Positions 10,290 through 21,212 of a stretch of 32,560 nucleotides of DNA are shown here, one piece after another. The notes below the pieces were generated by a model. That model was not told where the DNA came from, searched no databases, and was given only the letters and a program-made list of their open reading frames with translations. Position 1 is the first letter of the stretch; every line of letters begins with the position of its first letter. Source of the DNA: Fragilariopsis cylindrus CCMP1102 (taxonomy: Eukaryota; Bacillariophyta; Bacillariophyceae; Bacillariales; Bacillariaceae); contig FMBT01000180.1 in assembly GCA_900095095.1 (NCBI GenBank), positions 1 to 32,560 of the forward strand. The letters are read 5' to 3'. A program made the translations under genes and the position numbers.

Positions 10290-13202
10290 ATGTTGAGCAC
10301 AACACCGAAACTCTTACGTTTAAAGATTACAGCCATGAACGATACACCCCAAAACAAGAACAAAATGACCGTAACGACAACAATAAAATCAAGACGAAGA
10401 CGCATCCAAAGGCACAGCAGCAACAACAAACCACGCCCATTCGTTCGTTCATTCTCGGTGATATCATTTTTGACAATCTTTCTTATTATATCGTTTGTGA
10501 CTTTTGTCAGGATTGAAAATAATATCGTTTTTGCTGCCGATGTTGACGCTGACGCTGACGTCGATGCCTGTGAGAAGGCAACAATATCATTGATGGAATC
10601 AAATGAAAGTTTAAAGGAATCGAAAAAAACTTATTCAGATTCAATGGAATCATCTATGACGAATGAAGAAACATCCTCCACCACTTCTGGTGGTTCAGAT
10701 TGGAGTTTTGGATTTTTAGATAATAATGTCGAAACATACCGAACCGCGTGTCTCAATAGCAATAACGATAATACTATTTGGACGAAAATACAATCATCAA
10801 CAGGAGAAGGAGAAGGAGGAGAAGAATATTTTATTTGTGATTTGCCTCAAATGAAAGTATCTGGTAAATCTGTTGAATTATATGGAATTGGTGAATGTTT
10901 TGCTAACACAACAGAATGTCGTGCTATTACACCGATGACATTGGCGGAACGTCTCTGGAAAAGGTTGGATTAGATTGTCATACAACAAGTAGTAATGATA
11001 ATGATAGTAGTAGTAGTACAGTACCAGTACCAGTACCAGCAATGATTCATCAGTGTCAGCATCAACAACTTCCACTACAAGAAAGGAAGAAGGTGATACC
11101 AACGACGACGGCGGTGTTCCTCCTACTACGTCCAATACTACGACGAATAATGAGGATGTCGAGAAAGAAGGAAATGGTAATGACGAGAAGGAAAACGATA
11201 TGGAAAACGACGAAGATGAAGGAGGAACCGACATAACAGAAAAGAACGATAATGGCGACGACAATGGCGATGGAGACAATAAGAGTGAGAATGAGAATAA
11301 CTCCTCTGAAGAACCGAGCAACAATGAAGATAATGAAGAAAAAGATGATGATAAGGGTGATGGAGAAGAAGGAACAGAGGAATATCCATTCATGACGGCA
11401 GAGGATACAACTTGTTTGAATACAACATCAAAATTTGTCCAAGGTTTACCTGGATTGATTTCTGCCACTGAAACATATGAATCAACACAGATTATGAATA
11501 TAGATGAAGATACTGGTTCATCGTCATTGGGTTATCCAAAGGATGCAACATATGCAATGAAATCTGCATGTGAAATAAAAAAAGGATGGTGGTCATTTAT
11601 TGAAAATAAAAACTTTACATGTGTTATAATGGGTATGGAAACTATGTCATTAAATGTATACAATTATGGTAATTGTCTTGCCAATATTGATGAATGTAAA
11701 GTTATGGATGTATCACATATATTAGAAAGTGTTTGGGCTGAAATGAATTTAGCATGTTGGGAAGACGACGAGGAAGACGATAATAATGATGAGGGTGATA
11801 ATAACAATGACAGTGATAATGATGATGATAACAGTAATAATGATAACAGTGATAATGACAATGGTGATGATGGTGATGATGGTGATGATGATGATGCTGA
11901 TGATGCTGATGATGCTGATGATGCTGATGATGCTGATGATGCTAACGATGCTAACGATGCTAACGATTCTTCGATAGAAGGAGAAGACCAAGACAATACT
12001 GATAACGATAACAACGACGAAAATGGAGATAATGGCAATGGCAATAGCAAATGGGACGAGTTGGGCTTGTCTGAATCTGACGAGAAATGTATGGATGATA
12101 CAAAAACTATGAATGACGAATATCCTGATGTAGAAAAAGCAATAAAGGAATTTGGAAAAACTATGAACGTCGATATGGATGACGTGAAGGATATGAAATT
12201 AGGATTCGAAGACGAGGATGTAAATAAATTGAAATCAGTTTGTTCTTATGTTGATGGATACTTTACTCTTGTAAAAGAAGACGAATTTGATTGCGATATG
12301 ATGTCTCTTAAAGCTGATTTGAAGGTATTGAATATAGCGAATTGCATCGCCGATACGGAAGAATGCAAGAACATGAATCCTTTATTATTATTGGAGAAAG
12401 TGTTTAAATCGATGGGAGTTAAATGTACAGAAAAAAATTCGCAAGGAGAAGGAGACAAAAACCACGAGAGTCAAGATGATAATCAAGATGATAACAGCAA
12501 TACCACGAAATCGGATCAAGAAGATGGACCAGATGATGATGATGATGATGATAAAGATTTTGTAGAAGCTTTAGGATTAACAGAATCCGAGGTTGCTTGT
12601 ATGAATAATTCGAGCGGTTTTATCGATAGCTCAGACGTGCTGTTGAATGCCACCATAAATTATCAGAAGTCGGTTATAATGACCGATTCAACAAAACTAG
12701 GGTATCCTAAAAGTTCCTTCCTTGAAATGAAAAATGTATGTAAAGATGAGAATGGGATCTGGTCATCGATCAAATCCGAAGACGTAACATGCGTTATCGA
12801 TGGTAGAGAACGATGTCTCAATGTTTATAACTTTGGTAATTGTCTTTCAACTAACGACGATTGTCGTAAAATGGATCCAATGGTTCTAGTGGAAGGCTTT
12901 TTCTTGGAAGTTTTGAAGTTTACATGCAGGGCAAATGCGACAAACACAAAGATTCTGGTCATTCGCCATCATCATCACAGCATAATACACCGGGCGTTTC
13001 TTCGTCATCGAAAGATAGCACAAGTGGTGACGATGATGGATCTACTTCTTATATAGCAGCAACGGTTGTCTTATGTGTTGTGATTGCTCTTGGATTTTTT
13101 GGTTATTATCGAATTCGTCGTTCCAGTGGCCGGGAAAGGGTACCACGAAGGGCCTATGAAATGACAGACATATCTGATCTTCGTTTCGAATCTCTAACTT
13201 AA
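10290..13202 (+). CDS. Type I membrane protein with four tandem six-cysteine modules, frame broken
   Basis: Family not recognised. Possible starts are 10290, 10335 and 10365; 10365 has the best A-rich context. After an Arg-rich stretch comes a hydrophobic signal/anchor (FSVISFLTIFLIISFVTFV) and an A-A-D-V site. Four modules follow, near 10560-10980, 11408-11757, 12088-12426 and 12597-12927, separated by Asp/Glu/Asn-rich linkers. Modules B-D share C-x16-C and all four share C-x6-C; the last gap is x19 in B and C, x20 in D. After the fourth module a transmembrane helix (AATVVLCVVIALGFFGYY) and a basic tail end the protein. The gene is read in three frames. Breaks lie near 10957 (one base lost after TGG; restoring it gives exactly x19 before the last Cys of module A), near 11016-11035 in a Ser/Thr repeat, and near 12905-12930. 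Architecture matches the neighbour at 6616-7569. Confidence 0.7.
11780..11975 (+). repeat. GATGAT/GATGCT coding repeat
   Basis: An imperfect hexamer repeat encodes an Asp-Asn, then Asp-Asp-Ala, then Asp-Ala-Asn linker between the second and third cysteine modules. Confidence 0.8.
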
Positions 13203-14000
13203 TATTATATAATAGAAAGTGAACTAGTTATGGTGCTGTACAAGGAGGCAAAGTGGAAAAGCCTCAAGGCGATGCTTCTGATTCTGGTTCTAATTATTCC
13301 CATTGAATTGGATTTACGGTATTCCACGGACATTAATGGTACGAATCCACAATAACCATAATAATAATAATGAATACTACAATACGGAGATGCACGCATG
13401 TACGCACAGTGACACACACATAATCTCCTCCGTCTACCCTGAGCATATTCACGATATCGTTAAAGATCGTAAACGTATAAATAGATTTTAAAATAATTAA
13501 AAATAGGACTTTAGTATCACTAAGAAAGCAAACAGAGCTCAGCCATTCAGCAATCATTAGATTCTATTATGAATGAATTAATTGATTTGTCATTCAAAGA
13601 TTTAAAGATGCAAATTGAATACAGTAGGTAACAAAATTCCTGTCCTTCACTCAGGTTTTCGATTGTGAAGCCAAATTTTACGTCGTTATTTCGGGGGATG
13701 ATATTTAGCAAAAGGGGGTGAATTCGAAGCGTCGGAGGGAAAATTTCATTTTTTTCATCTGACGCACGAAATCAACTCTCTCTGCTCTCTCGAGTCTCGC
13801 TGGTAATAATTAGGCACATCGTCATTCAGCATGTTTATTGTTACTTGTTGTCATTGTTGGACAGAAATATTTGTTATCATTTGAGAAAGAAAAGAGGATA
13901 CCCGACCTCCCCGTTCGAAAGTTTGTTCATACAAGTACTGTAATACGAACATAATACTAGTACAAGTGCAGCCAGTTATTAAAATTAAATTTATCTCACG
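13203..14000. other. intergenic spacer
   Basis: An AT-rich 800-bp spacer with no convincing gene. A CT-rich stretch (13776-13800) and A/T-rich sequence precede the PsbP-like ATG at 14001. The short frames near 13303-13557 have no protein-like features. Confidence 0.45.
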
Positions 14001-15085
14001 ATGAAATTTCCAGTATTAACAACGATTACTACGATGTATTTTACGACGACTTGTAATGCATTCTGTTTTCATCAGCAGAGAAAAGTATCGTCTTGCGCCA
14101 ACAATAGGATTAATATCGCAGCAAACGAAAAACTAAGTTCTAACGATGGGGACGACAACGTCAACAACAATAATAATAATATGAAGTCGGCTGAAAATCG
14201 ACGAACGTTTTTAGCTGCAACAGGATCGTTGGTTTCGTCTTTTGCTGTCGTGTTGTCTTCACCGCAGTTGGCATCAGCCGGAATTGATGTGTCGGGATTA
14301 CGATCAGACGGTGTCAGTGGTGGTGGTAATTCTATTCTGAAGCAACAATTGAAAGAATTCGACGGATCCGCATCTGCTCGGGTGAATCAAATTAAAGAAA
14401 TTTCTCCGTCTAGCACAACCGCCGCCTCTCGAAAAATTAATATACCACTTGCAGTAGAAGAGGAAATTGATAGTAAAATTACAACATGGTTATATCGTAC
14501 GAATCCGACAATGAGTCCACGCTTATCTCGAGCAGGTTCACTTCGGAATATGTTTCGTTGTGATGATCAAGTTGTTGGACCGAACGGGTCTGGATCGGTC
14601 GGTATTAGTTTTGAATTTCCATCAGATTGGTTACAACTTGATAAATTCTTGGCGGTATTTCTTATGTTGATCAACGTGACGGTGCTCGTTTATATGTGTT
14701 AAAAACGAAATTACCAGACGGCGAACGATTATCGACCATACCGAAATCATTTTTTGGTGGATCCATTTTTGATTCCAAGGGAACTATCGTAAAAAGTCAG
14801 GGTATTGAAATAGATGAATACAAGGTATCATCTGCAACAACAATTAGTGAGTGTCCAGAAAATTCGTGTGCAACACATAAACGATACAAAATTAAATATT
14901 CAACTGTAACGGGGAATGGATTGCGTGTAGAACGACGCGCATTAGTAGATGCATATGAAGTGTCAACGAATGGTGATATTTACATGATGATGACTTCTTC
15001 GAATGCTATTAAATTTGAAAACAAGGATAGTCCAGAACGACAAACGGTTGAAGCTATTGTTGATTCCTTTCGAATTAACGTATAG
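14001..15085 (+). CDS. PsbP-domain thylakoid lumen protein, one frame break
   Basis: A PsbP-family protein of about 360 residues. Targeting is three-part. First, an ER signal peptide is followed by C-N-A-F-C-F, matching the diatom plastid rule of Phe after the cleavage site. Next comes an Asn-rich transit region. Last is a twin-arginine thylakoid signal (N-R-R-T-F-L, a hydrophobic stretch, then L-A-S-A-G). The PsbP domain begins near residue 200 with SFEFPSDWLQLDK. At 14650-14651 the frame slips by one base; the other frame continues with ISYVDQRDGARLYVLKTKLP, the expected next strand, and runs to the stop at 15085 through VDAYEVSTNGDIYMM and IVDSFRIN. PsbP relatives stabilise photosystem II or assist photosystem and NDH assembly; which subgroup this is cannot be told. 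The break is probably one lost base rather than loss of function. Confidence 0.85.
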
Positions 15086-15836
15086 GGCTAAATTGCTAAA
15101 TTAATAATATCAATAATAATGCAGTTAAAAATAACATTTTTTGAATCCAGTTTGATAATATATTATCAACATAAGATATCATGGGGTTTGAATCTCTTAG
15201 CGGGTCGCTATTATGCTCGTTGCTCATTGATGCTAGCTAACTACTAGAAAAAGGGAGATCGATTCAATTTGCTTATTATTGTGCTTGTACCACTTTCAGC
15301 TTGTGAAGTAAGTATGTATGAAGATACGATTCTGATTTCAGTGAAGACACTATCAGGTGAATGAACTTCCAGCTTGTCATCTTTTTGTGAAGTAAGAGAC
15401 AGAGAGAAGTAATACATCGAGCGATTCATTCATTCGATTTTTATTCATTCCTTCTGATTTGTATTTGCTTGCTTCACAGCCATGAAAGAAAATGGCGCGC
15501 CTCGACTCACTCGACTCACTTAATTAAAAATGGCTAATTTTTCAAGATTTAAATGCCACATCAAACGAGAAAGATAGCACATGATACCACATATACCACA
15601 TACCACAAAGTAATACACCATGCCTCTCGACATTTATTCAAAGCAGACAGGAAGACGAACCGTATCCATATATTCCCCGAAGCTGTATTGCGTTCGAGTT
15701 GGCTATCATCGTTCGCATTTATCATAACACGGGGTCTAGTCGAAAGCGAGAACTTCCGTGTGATTCGCATTCGATTTATTCCACCCCCCCCCAAAATAAA
15801 TCTGCACCTCTACAGTCCAAACCAAGAAGAACTACA
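15086..15836. other. intergenic spacer
   Basis: No supported gene. Overlapping short frames on both strands at 15553-15840 mirror each other and lack ATG-led protein features; the plus-strand one joins the next gene only through a TTG start. The region near 15781-15790 has a C-run directly before the next gene's leader. Confidence 0.45.
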
Positions 15837-17198
15837 ATGAATAATAATAATAATCCTCCCGAACAAGCAGGTGCATTGAAAAAAATATACCAAGCACGTA
15901 AAGAATTATATGAAGCAAATGAAGGGGACATAACTGATTTAGAACGTCGTTTGGAACAAGCCATGGAGAAAAAGATAGATCTAGCAGAACAAATGAATGA
16001 TGCAAAAACAAGTTATGATGAGGCTTCGTCTAAGATTGTTGACTTATTGGATGATGACGAGGACGACTATGACGACAACGACGGAAAGAATATTCCCCAG
16101 AATATTAAAAATAATCATGAAGATTATATCAACCAAGAAGAAGAAAAAAAAGACAACAATGACAATGACAAAGGATTGAACGAAAGAAAACCTACCGCAA
16201 AACGTACACCTAACGAATCATCCGCATCATCGTTGCCACTTAAAAGGACACCAAGAATTTACGAGCAACACACGACGACGACGATGGTGCCACAGCAATC
16301 GAAATCGACACTAAAAAGAACACCAGGAAATTATGAACAGCATATGATGATGATGTCGCAATTACAACCGCCTCCTCCTCCTTCTTCTCCTCCTGAAATT
16401 GTTGATCTGGTGGACGACGATGATGATGACGATGACGACGGCAACGACAGCGACTACTGCAACGACAACGATAATGAGGATGATAGGATGAATAAAATTC
16501 GTCGTCGAAAAAAGAAGATCCAAGCAGCTAAGCCTGCTGCAAGAATCAATAATAGTAAAAAAGAAAATGGTGTGTGCTCAACGAAAAAACGACCAAGGTC
16601 AACATCTACTACTTCTATCAATGGTAGTAATAGTATTAGCAGTCCACCGAACGAACAATTGATGCTCGACGTAAGTAAAAAAAGACCAAGGTCAACATCA
16701 AATCTGACAATGACAATAAGAAACCGAATCCGACCATCGGATATACCGCAAGATCGATGGTTACAATCATCGATTGGTCGGACACGTGATGAATTGAACA
16801 GTATAGATGATATGGTCCAATATATGGGTTCGTGTAAATTTGGTCAAAGTTGCATATGCTCTAAGTTTGGTAAAGTCCATGCAATTGTATTAAATGATGA
16901 ATGGAATGAACTAGTACAAACAATTGATGAACAACAATTGTGGTATGTTGGATTAGGACCGGGTAGAAAACGTGATGCTGGATTAGTCGCAGCATGCTCG
17001 TCAACGATACCTATTTTCCATGCACCAAAAGTTGAATACAAAACGAAAGAATTATTTTATGTTGGCCATTATAAGGTATTAAATATAAAAGAATACGAGC
17101 CACCTATATCAATTACTGACCAAGAACGACAACTATTATTAACATTTACATTTGTTGAATTTGATATTAAACTTGCTGCGATCATTAATAATGCATAA
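15837..17198 (+). CDS. Probable nuclear protein with two SUMO-interacting motifs
   Basis: Single exon, 453 residues from the ATG at 15837 (context ACAATGA). Not recognised as a family. Residues of about 15-65 form a charged coiled coil (LERRLEQAMEKKIDLAEQMN). Two motifs fit the canonical SUMO-interacting motif, a hydrophobic core followed by acids: K-I-V-D-L-L-D-D-D-E-D-D (about residue 65) and E-I-V-D-L-V followed by nine Asp (about 190). A short repeat occurs three times (K-R-T-P, twice as L-K-R-T-P-x2-Y-E-Q-H), and K-K-R-P-R-S-T-S occurs twice, both basic and rich in possible phosphosites. R-R-R-K-K-K suggests nuclear import. The C-terminal 125 residues are globular, with GLGPGRKRDAGLVAACSS, F-Y-V-G-H-Y-K-V and LLLTFTFVEFD; I cannot assign this domain. 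Binding of SUMO-modified partners is inferred. Confidence 0.7.
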   Translation: MNNNNNPPEQAGALKKIYQARKELYEANEGDITDLERRLEQAMEKKIDLAEQMNDAKTSYDEASSKIVDLLDDDEDDYDDNDGKNIPQNIKNNHEDYINQEEEKKDNNDNDKGLNERKPTAKRTPNESSASSLPLKRTPRIYEQHTTTTMVPQQSKSTLKRTPGNYEQHMMMMSQLQPPPPPSSPPEIVDLVDDDDDDDDDGNDSDYCNDNDNEDDRMNKIRRRKKKIQAAKPAARINNSKKENGVCSTKKRPRSTSTTSINGSNSISSPPNEQLMLDVSKKRPRSTSNLTMTIRNRIRPSDIPQDRWLQSSIGRTRDELNSIDDMVQYMGSCKFGQSCICSKFGKVHAIVLNDEWNELVQTIDEQQLWYVGLGPGRKRDAGLVAACSSTIPIFHAPKVEYKTKELFYVGHYKVLNIKEYEPPISITDQERQLLLTFTFVEFDIKLAAIINNA

Positions 17199-17481
17199 TT
17201 AATTGTTGTAGAAATGGAAATAATATATAATAACGACAAGTCATATTGTACGAGAAACATCACTATAAGCATTAGGAAGGAAGAAAGATATATAATATCG
17301 ACGTGTAGTGTTGTTTTAAAATATGTATCATTATATAATTATAAATGGATTGGAATCGTCAGCGCAGTGTGGTCTCGCATAATCAAGAACTTTGATTCGT
17401 TGGTAAAACGGACTAAAAAATCTTCCTGTGCGATGACAGTCAAAGCATGATGTGATTGGATGATATTGCACTTCGATCGAC

Positions 17482-20400
17482 CTACTTTCGAAGTAAGGAG
17501 GTATCTTCTGTGGTACTACCGTAATTGCCATTACTTTGTGTCGGATTACCGTAGTCTTCATCAAGTGCATCACCAAGATCTGTTAAAGATAAAGTATTTT
17601 TAAGGAAGGCACTCTTTGACCTGGTAATACGTCTACCGAATTTAGTATGAGCAACAAAGTCGTGAAATCCTTTGTTTTTACGCATTCCTATGACGAAACC
17701 AAAAATAGTACCAATGCCAATACCAAATAAAACTATCAGTCCCAATTCCCACCAGTTGAATCCATTATTAGTTTCACCCATAAAGTAAGCTACATCCCAA
17801 TCCACAAAGTCGTCATCTGTGATGGTACGATTCTCTTCGACTAACATAGCAACTCCTCCAAAGTCACAGGTTACTCCGGAACCTTTTTCTTCTTGAAAAT
17901 ATTGTTCAATCATATCATTTGCTGCGACTTGTAACTCCTTTCCCTTCAAATTCAAAGTGTATGATTCATCTTCAGTTTCAGTTCCATTTTTTTGTTTCAA
18001 AATATAATGAACAGCTTTCAACATACTAGCATCGGTCATATCATGCTTAATGATACATCTATATGCCATATCGTCTTCACTACGACACGAGTCTTGAATT
18101 TTTGGATCATTAAAATTCCCGTCAGGAATCCACCCTCTTTCCAATGCCAATAGGTATGACCAATGTGGTTCATCTACATCAGTTCGGAAATTCCAAAAGT
18201 AAAACCCATGACCGATCCCCGAGTATGCACTAATCTTTTTATAAGCCAAAAGTGTCATTACATTATCAGTATCGTCTAACTGTGGCGGAGCTTTTGCCGG
18301 AGCTGAAATCCAGTCACGGCCTGTTAGAGGATTTTTCTCTTTGATCCAATCGCGTCCCACAGGACACATACCGAAACTTGGACTACTCATTCCTGTACCA
18401 TACGGTCCCCGCATGGGCTTAGTAGGGTCTACTGGTGCTCCTGGTTGCTCATCTCCCATATAGGGGGCGGAACATGGTATGTATTTACATGGAGAACGAG
18501 GAAACCAGGAAGATTATCGTTAAAGCCATTAAGCCACATTGCACAATTGCTTTGAAGAGATAGAGAAAATGCCGTCAGTTAACAGTTTTTTAAGACGATG
18601 AAGAAAAGAAACCAGTACAATGATCGTCTTTCATCAGTATGAGATGAACCTAACTTACTCGGTGGCCAAACTCCATTCTCCGACGATTACAGGTCCAAAC
18701 GCTTGTTCCATTGCAAGAATAGCCTGTTTATTACTACAAGCATCCTTAAAAAAACCAATTCTACTATCCGGATCTTTCCAAGCTTGGTAGATATGAGTGT
18801 CGAGGGCACGTTCTGGACATCTTCCATACAGTATATTTATTGGAAAAATAAAACAGAGTAAGCGTTAGACACAAGAGGAGCAGTAGCGTTCGTTAGTAAA
18901 CTTATCTTCGATTCGATTACACAGATTCAAATATAAGCAGCCGAACTTACCCGGCCATGAACCCACCCCAAATTTTGGGTCTAACGAAATGAGTCATGCA
19001 TTACGTATTTCCAGTAGGGTGCACTTCCTAAGTAGTTGTGTGTGAGTGTATGTGTGTGAGACACACAGAGAGAGAGAGGAGAGAGAGCGATGTTAGATAC
19101 AGAAGAAATTATTTACTATAATCTCTTTATGTTTTGGTCAGTATTGTATGAGTCACATAGTAAACTTACTTTTCACAATTAGGTAGCCCTCCCAATAGAA
19201 CCTCTGTGTAGAAATGATAAGAAGAGGGGAGGAATACAAAATTATGAGATGAGGAAAACAATGAAAACACTACTACTAGATAGTCGTATTGATTTGATTT
19301 TATTTGATTTGATTTGATTTGATTTGATTTGATTTGATTTGATTTGATTTGATTGGCTTGCTTGGCTTGCTTACTTACTTTGAGTGTTTTAATCGGCGTA
19401 TACTGCCAAGGTTCATTCACCGGTTCAATACCTTGAACGGCCGGATGGGATCGATACATATCGACCATGATTTGAATAACATCAAGGGCATGTTGGATAT
19501 TCTCATAATTGATTGAAGAATATGATGCCGTATCTTGATCGAAGGTTCCGATCCATTTTGCGTCACGAATTGGCCCTATTAAAAAAATTAAAATTTTAAA
19601 TGGAACGGATATGAAATGAATGGTGGAAAGTTTGACGAACAAATTTTTGTGAGAATATACATTCATTCATCAAGAATTGAAGAGTAAAAAAAACAAAAGG
19701 ATACTTACAATGCTCAAAAGTATGATCCGATGTGAACTCTTGATTGAGAGCTGTCGTCCATTGAAAGCCCATAGCTTGTCCTGAATTATCGAAACCATTT
19801 TGACTATCCTTGAGGGTATGAATATCTAATAGGACAGTCAATCCGTTAGAATATGCCCTGTATTTACATTATATTTCGATAAAAACAAAAAAATGAGATG
19901 AGATAAACATAGATAGAATAAATAAATTCGGAACATACATGTTATAAAATATATATAAGTATTTCATTTTTATTTTTGACACAAACAGCAACAGCAACAG
20001 CAAAACCTCACCAATCCAAAACGGTATCGACATAATCAAGTGCACCATCAAAGCACCCATCAACGTATGGGCCGTATGATTTATACATGTAATCCCCAAG
20101 TGGTAAACGTAATGAATTGATACCAGATTTGGCCAATCGTTCAATTATATCTTCCGTGATCCATGTCTTCCAATGACGTCGTAATTGTTTATTAGCCTCC
20201 GTTGGTCCTAATACCTGACAGAATGTGTAGGTGTCAATAGCAATTTCACTTTCATTACTTCGACCTAGAAATTGATAAAATAAACTGGGTGTGATCCATG
20301 GTTCTAATACCATCCACCCACCAAGATTGACACCCCGCACTTGATTATTAAAGGGTGTCGCATGATTATCTTCGACACAGGTCATGGTCTCATTCATCGC

Positions 20401-20594
20401 AATAAAATGTGGATATTGTGTCCCACCTTTGGGTAAAGTAACAGAGTCCCCGTTTGCAGTTACGATGGATTCAGTAGCAGTGGCTGCGACGCCGCCGCCA
20501 GTTCCGACATCATTATCGCTATCATCATTGTGATCGTCGTCGCTAATAGTAGTAGTAGCATTGTCTGTTGTCGTGGAAACAGAAACAGCTTCAT
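17482..20594 (-). CDS. Membrane-anchored GH5 beta-1,3-glucanase, seven exons
   Basis: Exons, minus strand: 20594-20012, 19857-19709, 19575-19379, 19203-19170, 19027-18951, 18820-18659, 18549-17482; all introns are GT-AG. Conserved GH5 landmarks run in order: VRGVNLGGWMVLEPWITPSL, SLRLPLGDYM, LLDIHTLKDSQNGFDNSG, the acid/base Glu in EPVNEPW, VMHDSF, GCPERALDTHIYQAW, the nucleophile Glu in VGEWSLAT, and GHGFYFWNFRTDVDEPHWSY. An X8-like segment follows, with CDFGGVAMLVEENR, then one transmembrane helix (WWELGLIVLFGIGIGTIFGFV) and an 80-residue cytosolic tail ending E-D-T-S-L-L-R-K, an acidic dileucine signal. It probably hydrolyses beta-1,3-glucan such as chrysolaminarin. Frame breaks: an extra base in exon 5 (TAG at 18981-18983), a lost base at a T-run in exon 7 (18502-18504), and probably one near the N-terminus, where MKLFLF and a hydrophobic run from 20594 give a signal peptide in another frame. 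The alternative start is 20397. Confidence 0.88.
19038..19088. repeat. GT/GA microsatellite in GH5 intron
   Basis: TGTGTG-rich sequence passes into an uninterrupted GA run just upstream (minus strand) of exon 5. On the coding strand it forms the CT/CA-rich tract before that exon's acceptor. Confidence 0.75.
19291..19354. repeat. GATTT pentanucleotide repeat in GH5 intron
   Basis: About twelve near-perfect GATTT units lie in the intron between the exons at 19379-19575 and 19170-19203. Confidence 0.9.
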
Positions 20595-21212
20595 TGTTTT
20601 TTTATACTTTAGTTTGTTGTGTATCCTTGTATTGTGATTTTGTCTTAGCTTCGCAGGTTAGTTAATAGTAATATTCTCTACCTTCCTTTATTTTACTTTT
20701 AAGTGTTCCAAATACTTTTTGCGATGGCGGAGGCGATCTCTCTATCACCTATGCATGAAGCAATACAAGTGATGTGCTTGTACATTTGGCTACCGGTAAA
20801 CCATTCGACAAATCATAGAAGCCGAAAATCGAAAATGGAAGCAAACGGAGGCGCGTTAACGTGATGCGAGCATCAACAGTATGCACGACTGGATACGCTA
20901 TGCGTCACAAAGATCCAGCGCGCAAACAGTGTACTGTACGATTGGATGAACAATCACATGCTAATTTCAGTCTTGCAACGTTTCAAATGAATCGAATGAA
21001 TCAATCGATAAGTTTTTTTTTTCTCTTCAAATTTCCATCATGTCATCGAATGATACACTGTATTAATTAATGAATCATCGAATGACATTCTACCGTACTG
21101 TGTATTCAAATAATGGTTTGCCTTGACTTGATGTCTAACTAAGCAAGGGGTATCGGCAAATGCAATATCATTGCAATATCATTGACGTTGAGGAAAAATT
21201 AGCAAGATAATC
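20595..21212. promoter_or_regulatory. bidirectional promoter region, GH5 / P-loop kinase
   Basis: Spacer between two divergent starts. It holds a T-run near 21010 and a tandem TGCAATATCAT copy near 21160-21184 just before the kinase ATG. The open frame at 20861-21070 has no recognisable features and is not called. Confidence 0.4.

Noticed and set aside
10916..11236. Separate gene between the first and second cysteine modules
   Set aside because: Its only protein-like part is the last Cys segment of module A, so it is a frame-shifted piece of the large gene.
11138..12050. Minus-strand Ser- and Ile-rich frames
   Set aside because: Antisense readings of the acidic linkers of the four-module protein.
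14650..14702. Programmed frameshift in the PsbP-like gene
   Set aside because: No slippery heptamer or stimulatory structure was seen and PsbP genes are not known to use one; a lost base is simpler.
15181..15240. Possible tRNA T-arm-like sequence
   Set aside because: No matching acceptor, D or anticodon stems could be paired around it.
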